A stretch of DNA of 64,000 bases from Paraburkholderia aromaticivorans (GTDB lineage Bacteria; Pseudomonadota; Gammaproteobacteria; Burkholderiales; Burkholderiaceae), in contig NZ_CP022989.1 in the NCBI RefSeq assembly GCF_002278075.1, forward strand, positions 2,604,001-2,668,000, written 5' to 3'. The position numbers were made by a program, and so were the translations under genes. Below the pieces are notes generated by a model, which was not told the DNA's origin, ran no database searches, and worked only from the letters and a program-made list of their open reading frames with translations. This document shows positions 8,977 through 17,700 of this stretch, one piece after another; position 1 is the first letter of the stretch, and every line of letters starts with the position of its first letter.

Positions 8977-9178
8977 TGCGGGGAGATTGTCGGTTCCGCC
9001 GCTGGGACATCCATCACCTTCACGTTGGCGGGGCGTCGCTCAATTCGTCGTTCGCGAGGAACGGGCGTGTGCGCCTTGCGGGTGTGGGCAAGCAATCGTC
9101 ATTGCAACGGAATCGCGTGATCGGAATTGGCTTGACTGGCGTACCCGCACGCGTCGAATTCATGCGGGAAGCATAAAC

Positions 9179-9988
9179 ATGCTGCTCGCGCTCAAGCTGG
9201 TGCTGGTGCCTGCGTTTGTCGCCGCGCTGACCGTGGCGGGACGCGTGTGGGGGCCGTCGGTGGCGGGGTGGCTCGCGGGGCTGCCGGTGGTCGCCGGGCC
9301 CATCGTCTTGCTGCTCGCGTTGGAGCGCGGTTCGCCGTTCGCGGCGCAGGCGTCGGCGGCCTCGGTTGCGGCGATTGCCGCGTCGGAAGCGTTTAATTTT
9401 GCGTACGCATGGACCTGCCGGCGCTTTGCGTGGCCGCTTGCGCTGGTCGTCGGCATGGTGGGTTGGGTCGGCGTGGCGATCCTGCTCACGCAGTGTCCGG
9501 TCGGCCTCGCGTGGGCCATGGCGGCGGCCTGCGCGGCGGTTGCGGTGTCGCTCAGCGGCTTGCCGCGCGTGACCGGCCACGCGCCGGCGGCGCGTCTCGG
9601 CATCGGCGACCTCGCTGTGCGAATGCTCGGCGGCGCGCTGTTGACGCTCGCCGTGACCACGCTGTCCGCGTCGATGGGCGCCGCGTGGAGCGGACTGCTC
9701 TCGGTATTTCCCTTGCTCGGCATCGTGCTCGCGGTCTCGGCGCAACGGGCGCACGGCGCGGACTTCGTCGCATTGCTGATGCGCGGCATGGTGATCGGCC
9801 GTGCCTCGTTTGCGGCATTCTTCGCCGTGACCGCGACGCTGCTGCCGCGATATGACGTGTGGCTGAGTTTTGTGTGCGCGGCGGTGGTGTCGATCGTCGT
9901 GCAGGGCGCGACGAAGCGGATGCTCGACGCGAAGCGGCCGGCGCGGCTTGTGGCGCGTGAGCTCGCCAAGCGGCAGGCGGCGGATTGA
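9179..9988 (+). CDS. Integral membrane protein, GlpM/YvcA-like hypothetical
   Basis: A 269-residue protein that is almost entirely hydrophobic, with about eight membrane spans, for example LALKLVLVPAFVAALTVAG at the start and WSGLLSVFPLLGIVLAVSA in the second half. It starts at the ATG at 9179, with GGGAAG about 8 bases upstream. The tail KRMLDAKRPARLVARELAKR is basic and cytoplasmic. I cannot assign a substrate or partner. No operon partner is evident: the VOC gene ends 202 bp upstream and the phosphoesterase begins 191 bp downstream. Confidence 0.75.
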   Translation: MLLALKLVLVPAFVAALTVAGRVWGPSVAGWLAGLPVVAGPIVLLLALERGSPFAAQASAASVAAIAASEAFNFAYAWTCRRFAWPLALVVGMVGWVGVAILLTQCPVGLAWAMAAACAAVAVSLSGLPRVTGHAPAARLGIGDLAVRMLGGALLTLAVTTLSASMGAAWSGLLSVFPLLGIVLAVSAQRAHGADFVALLMRGMVIGRASFAAFFAVTATLLPRYDVWLSFVCAAVVSIVVQGATKRMLDAKRPARLVARELAKRQAAD

Positions 9989-10179
9989 GCGCGCGGGTTT
10001 TGCCGCATGTCTTGCTGCGGTTCAGTTCTGGTCGTCGCGGCTAGTCGCAGTTCGTTGCCGCGTACGGCTAACGGCCAAGGGCAAGCGACTAACAACGCTC
10101 CGCTAACGACCCGCGGCACGCACGCTCATGCGAGACGCGATCCCGCACACGGCCCGCCCATTTACCCGATACTGCCAAC

Positions 10180-10668
10180 ATGACCTTGCGCAATCGACCC
10201 ACCACACGCACGAGAATCGGCCTGATCTCCGACACGCACAACCTCGTACGCCCGGAGGCATTGCACTATCTGGCAGGTTGCGACGCGATCATCCACGCGG
10301 GCGACATCTGCAACGAAGCCGTGCTCGCAGCGCTCACGCAAATTGCGCCGGTCACGGCGGTGCGCGGCAACAACGACACCGGCGACTGGGCCGCGTCGCT
10401 GCCGACGCATGCCACACTCACCGCGCAGCAAGTGGCGATACTCGTCGTGCACGACATCGCCGACGTGGGGGCCGACCCGCGCAGCCAGGGATTCGGCGTG
10501 GTGGTGACAGGTCATTCACACAAACCGTCGATCAGCGAACGCGACGGCGTGCTGTTCGTCAATCCGGGCAGCGCGGGGCCCAGGCGTTTCAAATTGCCGG
10601 TTTCTGCGGGCATCCTGATCGTCGAAGGGGCGAGCGCCGGCGCGAGCTTCGAGTCGTTGCTCCCATAA
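10180..10668 (+). CDS. YfcE/MJ0936-family metallophosphoesterase
   Basis: A 162-residue single-domain calcineurin-like phosphoesterase. The metal-binding motifs are all present in order: SDTHN (residues 17-21), AGDI, RGNND, VVHD and TGHSH, then NPGSAGPRR near the C-terminus. Family members hydrolyse phosphodiesters with Mn or similar metals, with no settled physiological substrate. It ends at 10668 within the A-tract of a hairpin shared with the convergent transporter gene. Confidence 0.85.
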   Translation: MTLRNRPTTRTRIGLISDTHNLVRPEALHYLAGCDAIIHAGDICNEAVLAALTQIAPVTAVRGNNDTGDWAASLPTHATLTAQQVAILVVHDIADVGADPRSQGFGVVVTGHSHKPSISERDGVLFVNPGSAGPRRFKLPVSAGILIVEGASAGASFESLLP

Positions 10669-10701
10669 AAAAACGGGCCGGCAAAGGTTTGCCGGCCCGT
10701 T
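10665..10701 (-). terminator. Intrinsic terminator of the proP-like gene
   Basis: AACGGGCCGGCAAA (10672-10685) and its perfect complement (10688-10701) form a 14-bp stem. On the minus strand it runs into seven T residues, so it serves the transporter; on the plus strand the tail is poor. Confidence 0.85.
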
Positions 10702-10743
10702 CTCACACAAGCGAACTTGCGCTAACAGCGGCGCGACGCGCGC

Positions 10744-12213
10744 TCAGGCACGCGCCGTGGCCGTTGCCGCATAACCTTCGTCGATCTCCGCGGCTTCACG
10801 CTCGCCGCGCAGCACGGCATGGGCTTCCGCGCGCGTCGCCACGCACGGGCCCGAGCCGAGCAGCGGCTTACGGGCGGTCTCGCGCAGTGCGAGCACCGAG
10901 ACGATACCGATCAGCGAAGCGCCCATCAGATAGTACGCGGGCATCATCAGATTGCCGGTACGGTCCACCAGCCACGCCGTCACGAGCGGCGTCGTCCCGC
11001 CGAACAGCGACACCGAAATATTGAAGCCGATCGCGAGCGCGCCGTAGCGGATTTTGGTCGGGAACAGCGCCGGCAGCGCCGACGGCATTACGCCGGTAAA
11101 ACACGACAGCAACACGCCGAGAATCATCAGGCCGCCGAACACCGGCAGCACCGTGCCCATGCGGATCAGCAGCAGGGCGGGAATCGACAGCGCGAACAGA
11201 CCCACGCAACCGAACAGCATCACCGGCTTGCGGCCGATCGTGTCGGACAGGCGGCCGGCGGCGAGCGTCATCGGCATCATCAGCACCATGACGAGCAGCA
11301 CGAGAAACAGGCCGTGCGTTTCGTTGAAGTGCAGCGTGGCCGACAGATAGCTCGGCAGATACGAGAGCGCCATGTAGTCGGTGACGTTGAAGATCAGCAC
11401 GAGGCCGACGCACAGGAGCAGCGGCTTCCATTGCTGCATGAGCAGCTCGCGGAACGACTGCTTGGGCAGCGCCTTGTCTTCCGCTTCGCGTTGTTCGGCC
11501 TGCTTTTTGAACGCGGGCGTTTCTTCGAGCTTCATCCGGATGTACAGACCCACCAGCCCCAGCGGACCCGCGATCAGGAACGGCACACGCCAGCCCCACG
11601 AAAGCAGCGCGTCGTTCGAGAGCGTGGCGCTCAGCACGGCCACCGTGCCCGCGCCGAGCACGTAGCCGATCAGCGTGCCGAATTCGAGAAAGCTGCCCAT
11701 GAAGCCGCGGCGCTTGTCGGTCGAGAATTCGGCGATGAAGGTCGCCGCGCCGCCGTACTCGCCGCCGGTCGAGAAGCCTTGTACCAGACGCGCGACCAGC
11801 AGCAGCACCGGCGCGAAAATGCCGATCGTCGTGTAGCTCGGAATCAGACCGATCGCGAAGGTGCCGAGCGCCATCATGATCATGGTCATGGCCAGCACGC
11901 GCTGACGGCCGATGCGGTCGCCAAGCGGCCCGAATACCATGCCGCCCACCGGCCGCACGAGAAACGCCGCGGCGAACGTGCCGAAGGTGGCGATCAACTG
12001 CGCAGCGGGGCTCGCCGACGGAAAGAACACTTTGCCGAGCGTGACGGCGATGTAGCTGTACACGCCGAAATCGAACCATTCCATCGCGTTGCCGAGCGCC
12101 ATCGCGCCGACGGCCCGCTTGAGGAGAGATTTGTCGACGACGGTAATGTCGTCCAGAGAGAGGCGTTGTTCTTCTTTGTGATGTCGCCAGAAGCCGTTGC
12201 TGGAAGCGGTCAA
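10744..12213 (-). CDS. proP: MFS proline/glycine-betaine (metabolite:H+) symporter, ProP-like
   Basis: A 489-residue, 12-helix major facilitator of the metabolite:H+ symporter family, similar in length to E. coli ProP (500). Diagnostic pieces are GNAMEWFDFGVYSYIA in helix 1, GPLGDRIGRQRVLAMTM in the 2-3 loop, RLVQGFSTGGEYGGAATF in helix 4-5, and DTIGRKPVM in the 8-9 loop. The C-terminal tail is Ala/Glu-rich but does not look like the osmosensory coiled coil of ProP, so substrate and osmosensing are uncertain. I chose the TTG at 12213, with GGAG eight bases upstream; upstream ATGs at 12249-12261 would add a hydrophobic stretch unlike the family. The function is osmolyte or dicarboxylate uptake at the inner membrane. 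Confidence 0.85.
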   Translation of the reverse strand: MTASSNGFWRHHKEEQRLSLDDITVVDKSLLKRAVGAMALGNAMEWFDFGVYSYIAVTLGKVFFPSASPAAQLIATFGTFAAAFLVRPVGGMVFGPLGDRIGRQRVLAMTMIMMALGTFAIGLIPSYTTIGIFAPVLLLVARLVQGFSTGGEYGGAATFIAEFSTDKRRGFMGSFLEFGTLIGYVLGAGTVAVLSATLSNDALLSWGWRVPFLIAGPLGLVGLYIRMKLEETPAFKKQAEQREAEDKALPKQSFRELLMQQWKPLLLCVGLVLIFNVTDYMALSYLPSYLSATLHFNETHGLFLVLLVMVLMMPMTLAAGRLSDTIGRKPVMLFGCVGLFALSIPALLLIRMGTVLPVFGGLMILGVLLSCFTGVMPSALPALFPTKIRYGALAIGFNISVSLFGGTTPLVTAWLVDRTGNLMMPAYYLMGASLIGIVSVLALRETARKPLLGSGPCVATRAEAHAVLRGEREAAEIDEGYAATATARA

Positions 12214-12906
12214 GGTGAAAACTCCAATGACTGCGACGAAACTCATGATGCGCATGAACGTTCCGCCACGGTTGCTGGGAAGCGCGGTTTCGCGGGCGAG
12301 GCGAAAAGCGTCTCCATCGCCACGGAAGGGCGACAGAGCAGGGCGCGATGGAAAACACAACGCCCGTGCCTCGCGAGACAGGTCGCGAAAAAACACTCGT
12401 CTAGATTGTGCTGACTGTTGCACCTGCGTGGCCGTGGAAGGGGGGCAGGTGCATGAGGACGCTGGGGTGGCTGAAAAGCCGGCCCGTGCGCCGCTGGAAG
12501 GCTTGAAACGAAAAAGGCCGGTGCTTTATTCGCTGCTCATGCGGTGACATGAGACGGGAAACGACCGACAAGCCTTCTTGTATAAAAACTGTTCAATCCG
12601 GCTCGGCAAACGCACTGCGCGCCAGCCTGAAGAGAACGTGAATGAAGGTGAAATGCTGTTGGAACGGTGCACATGATAGCACGATGACAGAGGATCGTGC
12701 AAACCCGGTATCCGGCGGGGGGCTCGGCGAGGGTGCTCAATCCCTTGCCGGGCGGGGGATTGAGCGGATCCCGGCAGTCTGAAGAAGTAGCTTAAAACGG
12801 CGCGAAAATGTACCGGTTGGAGAATTTTTTAACGGGTGCGGCAGGGTCGGTGGCGTGCCCGGCTTCTGCCGACCATGCTGAGGGCCCGCGACCGGCGCGG
12901 ACAAAA
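12214..12906. other. Long upstream region of the proP-like gene
   Basis: About 700 bp without a convincing gene. A sigma-70-like promoter at 12673-12702 points at the transporter and would give a leader of roughly 450 nt. Small dyads such as ACAAG/CTTGT near 12570 are present, but nothing is recognisable as a known riboswitch. Confidence 0.4.
12673..12702 (-). promoter_or_regulatory. Probable sigma-70 promoter for the proP-like gene
   Basis: On the minus strand TTGCAC is followed after 18 bp by TATCAT. It lies about 460 bp upstream of the chosen start. Confidence 0.45.
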
Positions 12907-12931
12907 AAATCCGCGCACGTGGCGCGGATTT
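12901..12931 (-). terminator. Intrinsic terminator after yggX
   Basis: AAATCCGCGC (12907-12916) pairs with GCGCGGATTT (12922-12931). On the minus strand the stem is followed by a run of T from the A-tract at 12903-12909, just past the yggX stop. Confidence 0.85.
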
Positions 12932-12964
12932 CGCTGATGCAGCCTGAGGCGCGCGGGCGTTCGA

Positions 12965-13237
12965 CTACGCCGACGGCGGCACGTAGCCCTGCGCCGTGTC
13001 CGCGCCTTCGCCGAAAAAGAACTTCTCGGTCTGCTTCATCAGATATTGACGTGCGCGCGGATCAGCCATGTTCAGGCGGTTTTCGTTGATCAGCATGGTT
13101 TGCTGCTTCAACCAGGCCTGCCAGGCTTCCTTCGAAATGCTTTCGTAGATCCGCTTGCCGAGTTCGCCCGGCAGCGGCGGGAAATCGAGGCCTTCGGCTT
13201 CCTTGCCGAGCTTCGCGCATTGAACCATACGAGTCAT
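12965..13237 (-). CDS. yggX: Fe(II)-trafficking / oxidative-damage protection protein YggX
   Basis: A 90-residue YggX-family protein, the usual length. It keeps the family signature [21 protein letters not shown] at the N-terminus with the conserved Cys7, then [20 protein letters not shown] and [16 protein letters not shown]. YggX proteins limit damage to iron-sulfur clusters under oxidative stress, probably by handling cytosolic iron. The ATG has AGGAG upstream. It is downstream of argA on the same strand, separated by 110 bp holding a large hairpin. Confidence 0.95.
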   Translation of the reverse strand: MTRMVQCAKLGKEAEGLDFPPLPGELGKRIYESISKEAWQAWLKQQTMLINENRLNMADPRARQYLMKQTEKFFFGEGADTAQGYVPPSA

Positions 13238-13256
13238 GCTGTGCTTCTCCTGTGTC

Positions 13257-13290
13257 GACCGCAGTCAGTGCTTCAGCACTGACTGCGGTC
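13257..13290. other. Perfect 16-bp inverted repeat between argA and yggX
   Basis: GACCGCAGTCAGTGCT (13257-13272) and its exact complement (13275-13290) are separated by two bases. It lies just upstream of the yggX ribosome site and has no T-tract, so it is not a plain terminator. It could be an RNA processing site, an insulator or an operator. Confidence 0.75.
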
Positions 13291-13347
13291 CCATGAAAAA
13301 TGTCTACTTTATCAAGGTGGGCGGGCAGCCGCTTTATATGCGTCCGC

Positions 13348-14736
13348 TCAGAGCTGTTTCATCAGCACGAGCGACTTGCGCTGCCAGTTATAGAGTCTGC
13401 GACGGTCTTCCGGCAGGTCGTCGACGGTGACTTTGACGAAGCCGCGCTTGAGAAACCAATGTTCGGTGCGCGTGGTGAGCACGAAGATGCGCGTCAGGCC
13501 GCGCGCCCGCGCGCGTTGCTCGATGCGCTTTAACAGCCGCTCGCCGTCGCCCGTGCCCTGCGCTTCCGGGGCGACCGTGAGGCACGCCATTTCACCGATG
13601 CGCTCCTGCGTGTACGGATACAGCGCCGCGCAGCCGAACAGCACGCCATCGTGCTCGATCACCGAGAAATGGTCGATGTCGCGCTCGATCTGGTGACGGC
13701 CGCGCCGCACCAGCGTGCCGTCCGATTCGAGCGGCTCGATCAGCGCGAGAATGCCGCCGACGTCGTCCGGCGTGGCTTCGCGCAGGCTTTCGAGGTTCTC
13801 GTACGAGATCATCGTGCCCACGCCGTCGTGCAGGAACAGTTCGAGCAACAGGCTGCCGTCGAGCGCGTAGGGGATGATGTGCGCCCGCGCCACGCCGCCG
13901 CGGCAGGCCCGGATCGAGTGTTTCAGGTAAAAACCCGCGTCGCCGGTGACCTCGCCGCTTTCATGCAGCTTGTAGGCGTCGTCGAGCGAGAGTTCGCGCA
14001 CCAGTTCGAGGCCGTCTTCGCCGGCTTGCATCAGGCCCGGCGTTTCGGTCAGGAACACGATCTTGTCGGCGCGCAGCGCGATCGCCGCGGCGGACGCCAC
14101 GTCTTCCATGGACAGGTTGAAGGCCTCGCCGGTGGGCGAGAAGCCGAGCGGCGAGAGCAGCACCAGCTTGCGGCTTGCGAGCGAGTGGCGGATCGAATCG
14201 GCGTCGATCTTGCGCACCACGCCGGTGTGGGCGAAATCGACACCGTCGAGAATGCCGACCGGCCGCGCCGTCACGAAGTTGCCCGACACCACGCTGATGT
14301 GCGCGTGAGCCATGGGCGTGTTCGGCAAACCCTGGCTGATGGCGGCCTCGATATCCAGACGCACTTCGCCGGCCGCTTCTTTCGCGGACTCGAGCGCGCG
14401 CGCGTCGGTAATGCGCATGCCGTGCGAAAACTCGGATTCCACACCGTGCAGGCTCATCTGCTCTTCGACCTGCGGGCGCGAACCGTGCACCAGCACGATC
14501 TGGATGCCCATGGCCTGCAGCAGCGCGATATCGGACACGAGCGCATTCAGGAGCCCCTGATGCACCACCTCGCCGCCGAAACCGACGACAAACGTCTTGT
14601 TACGGAACGCGTGGATGTAAGGGGCGACTGAGCGCATCCAGTCGACGAATTGCGCATGCTGTGCGAGGTTTTCCGTTGCTCCGGTGGGGGCCGGAGCGCT
14701 CGCGGGCGCGGGGACGAGGTCGGTTTGGGAATTCAT
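13348..14736 (-). CDS. argA: N-acetylglutamate synthase (amino-acid kinase + GNAT)
   Basis: A 462-residue enzyme making N-acetylglutamate from glutamate and acetyl-CoA, the first step of arginine synthesis. Residues about 30-290 are the amino-acid-kinase fold (FVVGFGGEVVHQG, IVLVHGSRPQV, GVVRKIDADSIR, ADKIVFLTETPGLM). Residues about 310-455 are the GNAT domain with ACLTVAPEAQGTGDGERLL as acetyl-CoA site. The kinase-like half normally binds arginine for feedback inhibition. The ATG at 14736 is 23 bp from the hrpA start on the other strand. No Shine-Dalgarno precedes it. The first about 25 residues are Ala/Pro-rich and probably disordered. Confidence 0.95.
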   Translation of the reverse strand: MNSQTDLVPAPASAPAPTGATENLAQHAQFVDWMRSVAPYIHAFRNKTFVVGFGGEVVHQGLLNALVSDIALLQAMGIQIVLVHGSRPQVEEQMSLHGVESEFSHGMRITDARALESAKEAAGEVRLDIEAAISQGLPNTPMAHAHISVVSGNFVTARPVGILDGVDFAHTGVVRKIDADSIRHSLASRKLVLLSPLGFSPTGEAFNLSMEDVASAAAIALRADKIVFLTETPGLMQAGEDGLELVRELSLDDAYKLHESGEVTGDAGFYLKHSIRACRGGVARAHIIPYALDGSLLLELFLHDGVGTMISYENLESLREATPDDVGGILALIEPLESDGTLVRRGRHQIERDIDHFSVIEHDGVLFGCAALYPYTQERIGEMACLTVAPEAQGTGDGERLLKRIEQRARARGLTRIFVLTTRTEHWFLKRGFVKVTVDDLPEDRRRLYNWQRKSLVLMKQL

Positions 14737-14743
14737 GCCGGGG

Positions 14744-14751
14744 ATTATAAT
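14744..14751. promoter_or_regulatory. Symmetric ATTATAAT between argA and hrpA, candidate two-way -10 element
   Basis: The palindrome ATTATAAT reads TATAAT on both strands. Initiation about 7 bases downstream would fall at, or one or two bases before, the ATG of each gene (14736 on minus, 14760 on plus), giving leaderless messages. The -35 regions would lie inside the opposing coding sequences and are poor matches. Confidence 0.45.
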
Positions 14752-14759
14752 GCGCCCCC

Positions 14760-17700
14760 ATGTCGAATGTACCCAAAAGTCCCGCTGCGGCGAACGAGAA
14801 TGCGGCGCCGGCCGCCGATCAGGTGAAGACCGGCGACGCCGCGCGCCGCAATGCGCCGAACGCTCAACCCGACGCGCCGCACGCGGCGCGCGAATCGCGG
14901 CGCGCCGCGGAAAATGCGCAGGCTCCGGCGCAAAAAAATAAGTCCTCACGCGAGGCGCACGGGGAAGGCAGTGGCGAAACGGTGAAACAGGCCGGCGGCG
15001 AGCGGCGCGCACAGCCCGCGACTACGCCCGGCCCGAATCAGCAGAAAGGCGCTGCCCGCGCCGATCAGCCGCGTCACGCTTCTGGGCGCAGCGGCGAGCA
15101 ACCGCGTCGTGCGCCCGCGCAAGGCGAAGCTTCGCGCCGCGAATCCGGCGGCGCGCCGGCGCAAAAATCGCCGGTAACGAGCGATGCCGCCCGCCGCGAG
15201 CCGCCGTCACGCGAACCACGCGAACCGCGTGCGCCACGCGCGCCGCGTGTCGTGGAGCCCAATCCGATTCCGCCGATCACCTATCCGGAAGCGCTGCCCG
15301 TCTCGGGCCGCCGCGAGGAAATCGCCAGGGCCATCGCACGGAATCAGGTGGTGATCGTCTGCGGCGAGACCGGCTCGGGGAAGACGACCCAATTGCCGAA
15401 GATCTGCCTCGAACTGGGCCGCGGGCGCGGTGCGGGCGGCTCGGGGCTGATCGGCCACACGCAGCCGCGCCGCATCGCCGCGTCGGCGACGGGCCGCCGC
15501 ATCGCCGAGGAACTCGGCACACCGTTCGGCGAAGTGGTCGGCTACAAGGTGCGCTTTACCGACAACCTGTCGCCGGGCGCCTCCGTCAAGCTGATGACCG
15601 ACGGTATCCTGCTCGCGGAAACGCAGACCGATCCGCTGCTCAAAGCGTATGACACGCTGATCATCGACGAGGCGCACGAGCGCAGCCTGAACATCGACTT
15701 CCTGCTCGGCTATCTGAAGGAAATTCTCGTCAAGCGTCCCGATCTGAAGCTGATCGTGACCTCGGCGACGATCGACGCGGACCGTTTCGCGCGCCACTTC
15801 GGCAGCGACGAGAAGCCCGCGCCGGTGATCGAGGTGAGCGGCCGGCTTTATCCGGTCGAGGTGCGCTACCGGCCCGTTGCGGAAGACAGCCCCGCCGTCA
15901 AAGCGGCGGAAGGCAGCACGTCTTCGTCCGCGTCGCGCGGCGAGCGGCCGAAAACCCAGCGCGAAACCGATCGCGATCTGATGGACGCGATCGTCGACGC
16001 CGTCGACGAACTTTGCCGCGAAGGTCCCGGCGACGTGCTCGTGTTCCTGCCCGGCGAGCGCGAAATCCGCGACGCCGCCGAGGCGCTGCGCAAGCACCAT
16101 CCGCCGCATACGGAAATTCTGCCGCTGTTCGCCCGTCTTTCCGCGGCCGAGCAGGAGCGCGTGTTCCGCACCTCGAACGCGCGCCGCATCGTGCTGGCCA
16201 CCAACGTCGCCGAAACCTCGCTGACGGTGCCGGGCATTCGCTACGTGGTCGATACGGGCCTCGCGCGCGTGAAGCGCTACTCGTATCGCAACAAGGTCGA
16301 GCAGTTGCAGGTCGAGTCGATTTCGCAGGCCGCCGCCAACCAGCGGGCCGGCCGTTGCGGCCGGGTTGCCGACGGCATCTGCATCCGCCTGTACGAGGAA
16401 AGCGACTTCCAGGGCCGCGTGCGCTTCACGGATCCGGAGATTCTGCGCTCGTCGCTGGCGTCGGTGATTCTGCGCATGAAGTCGCTCCATCTGACGGCGA
16501 TCGAGACCTTCCCGTTCATCGAGCCGCCCCCGGGCCGCGCCATCGCCGACGGCTACCAGCTGCTCAACGAACTCGGCGCCGTCGACGACGACAACCAGCT
16601 CACGCCGCTCGGCCGCGAGCTCGCGCGCCTGCCGCTCGACCCGCGCGTCGGCCGGATGATTCTGGCCGCGCGCGACCAGCAGGCGTTGAAGGAAGTGCTG
16701 ATCATCGCCAGCGCGTTGTCCGTCCAGGACCCGCGCGACCGGCCGATCGAAGCGCAGGAGCAGGCCGATCAGGCGCATCGCCGGTTCGCCGACGAGCGCT
16801 CGGAATTCCTGCAATGGCTGAAAATCTGGAACTGGTTCGAAGAAGCGATCGCGCACAAGAAGTCGAACAAGCAGTTGCACGAGGAGTGCCGCAAGAACTT
16901 CCTGTCGCAACTGCGCCTGCGCGAATGGCGCGACGTGCACTCGCAACTGCTCACGGTGGTGCGTGAGCACGGCTGGCGCTTGAACGAAGCGGAAGCGACC
17001 TTCGAGCAGATCCACCTCGCGCTGCTGACGGGCTTGCTCGGCAACATCGGCCTGAAAGCCGACGACGAACCGTATTACCTCGGCGCGCGCGGCATCAAGT
17101 TCTACCTGTGGCCGGGCTCCGCACTGGTGAAGAAAGCCGGCAAGTGGGTCATGGCCGCCGAGCTGGTCGAGACGAGCCGCCTGTACGCGCGCTGCATCGC
17201 GAAGATCGAGCCGGAGTGGATCGAGAAGATCGGCGCGCATCTGTTGAAGAAGTCGCTTTCCGAGCCGCATTGGGAAAAGCGCGCGGCGCAGGTCTCGGCA
17301 TTCGAGCGCGCGGTGCTGTATGGCCTGCCGATCTATCACCGGCGACGCGTGAGCTTCGGCAAACAGGATCCGGCGCGCGCCCGCGAGCTGTTCATTCGCG
17401 GTGCGCTGGTGGAAGGCGAGTTCGATACGAAGCTCGCGTTCTTCGCGCACAACCGCAAGCTGCTCGCCGATATCGAACAACTCGAACACAAGTCGCGCCG
17501 CCAGGACGTGCTGGTCGACGACGAACTGATCTTCGCCTACTACGACCAGGCGCTGCCGAAGGGCATTTACACCGGTGCGTCGTTCGAGCGCTGGTATCGC
17601 GACGAGGTGAAAAAGAGCGGGCAGCCGGAAGACAAGCTGCGGCTGCTGTATCTGTCGCGCGACGATCTGATGCGGCACGAAGCCGCCGGCGTGACCACCG

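Noticed and set aside
10128..11024. 298-codon open frame on the plus strand across the phosphoesterase and the transporter 3' end
   Set aside because: It runs through a terminator and two better genes and is Arg/His/Pro-rich without any domain.
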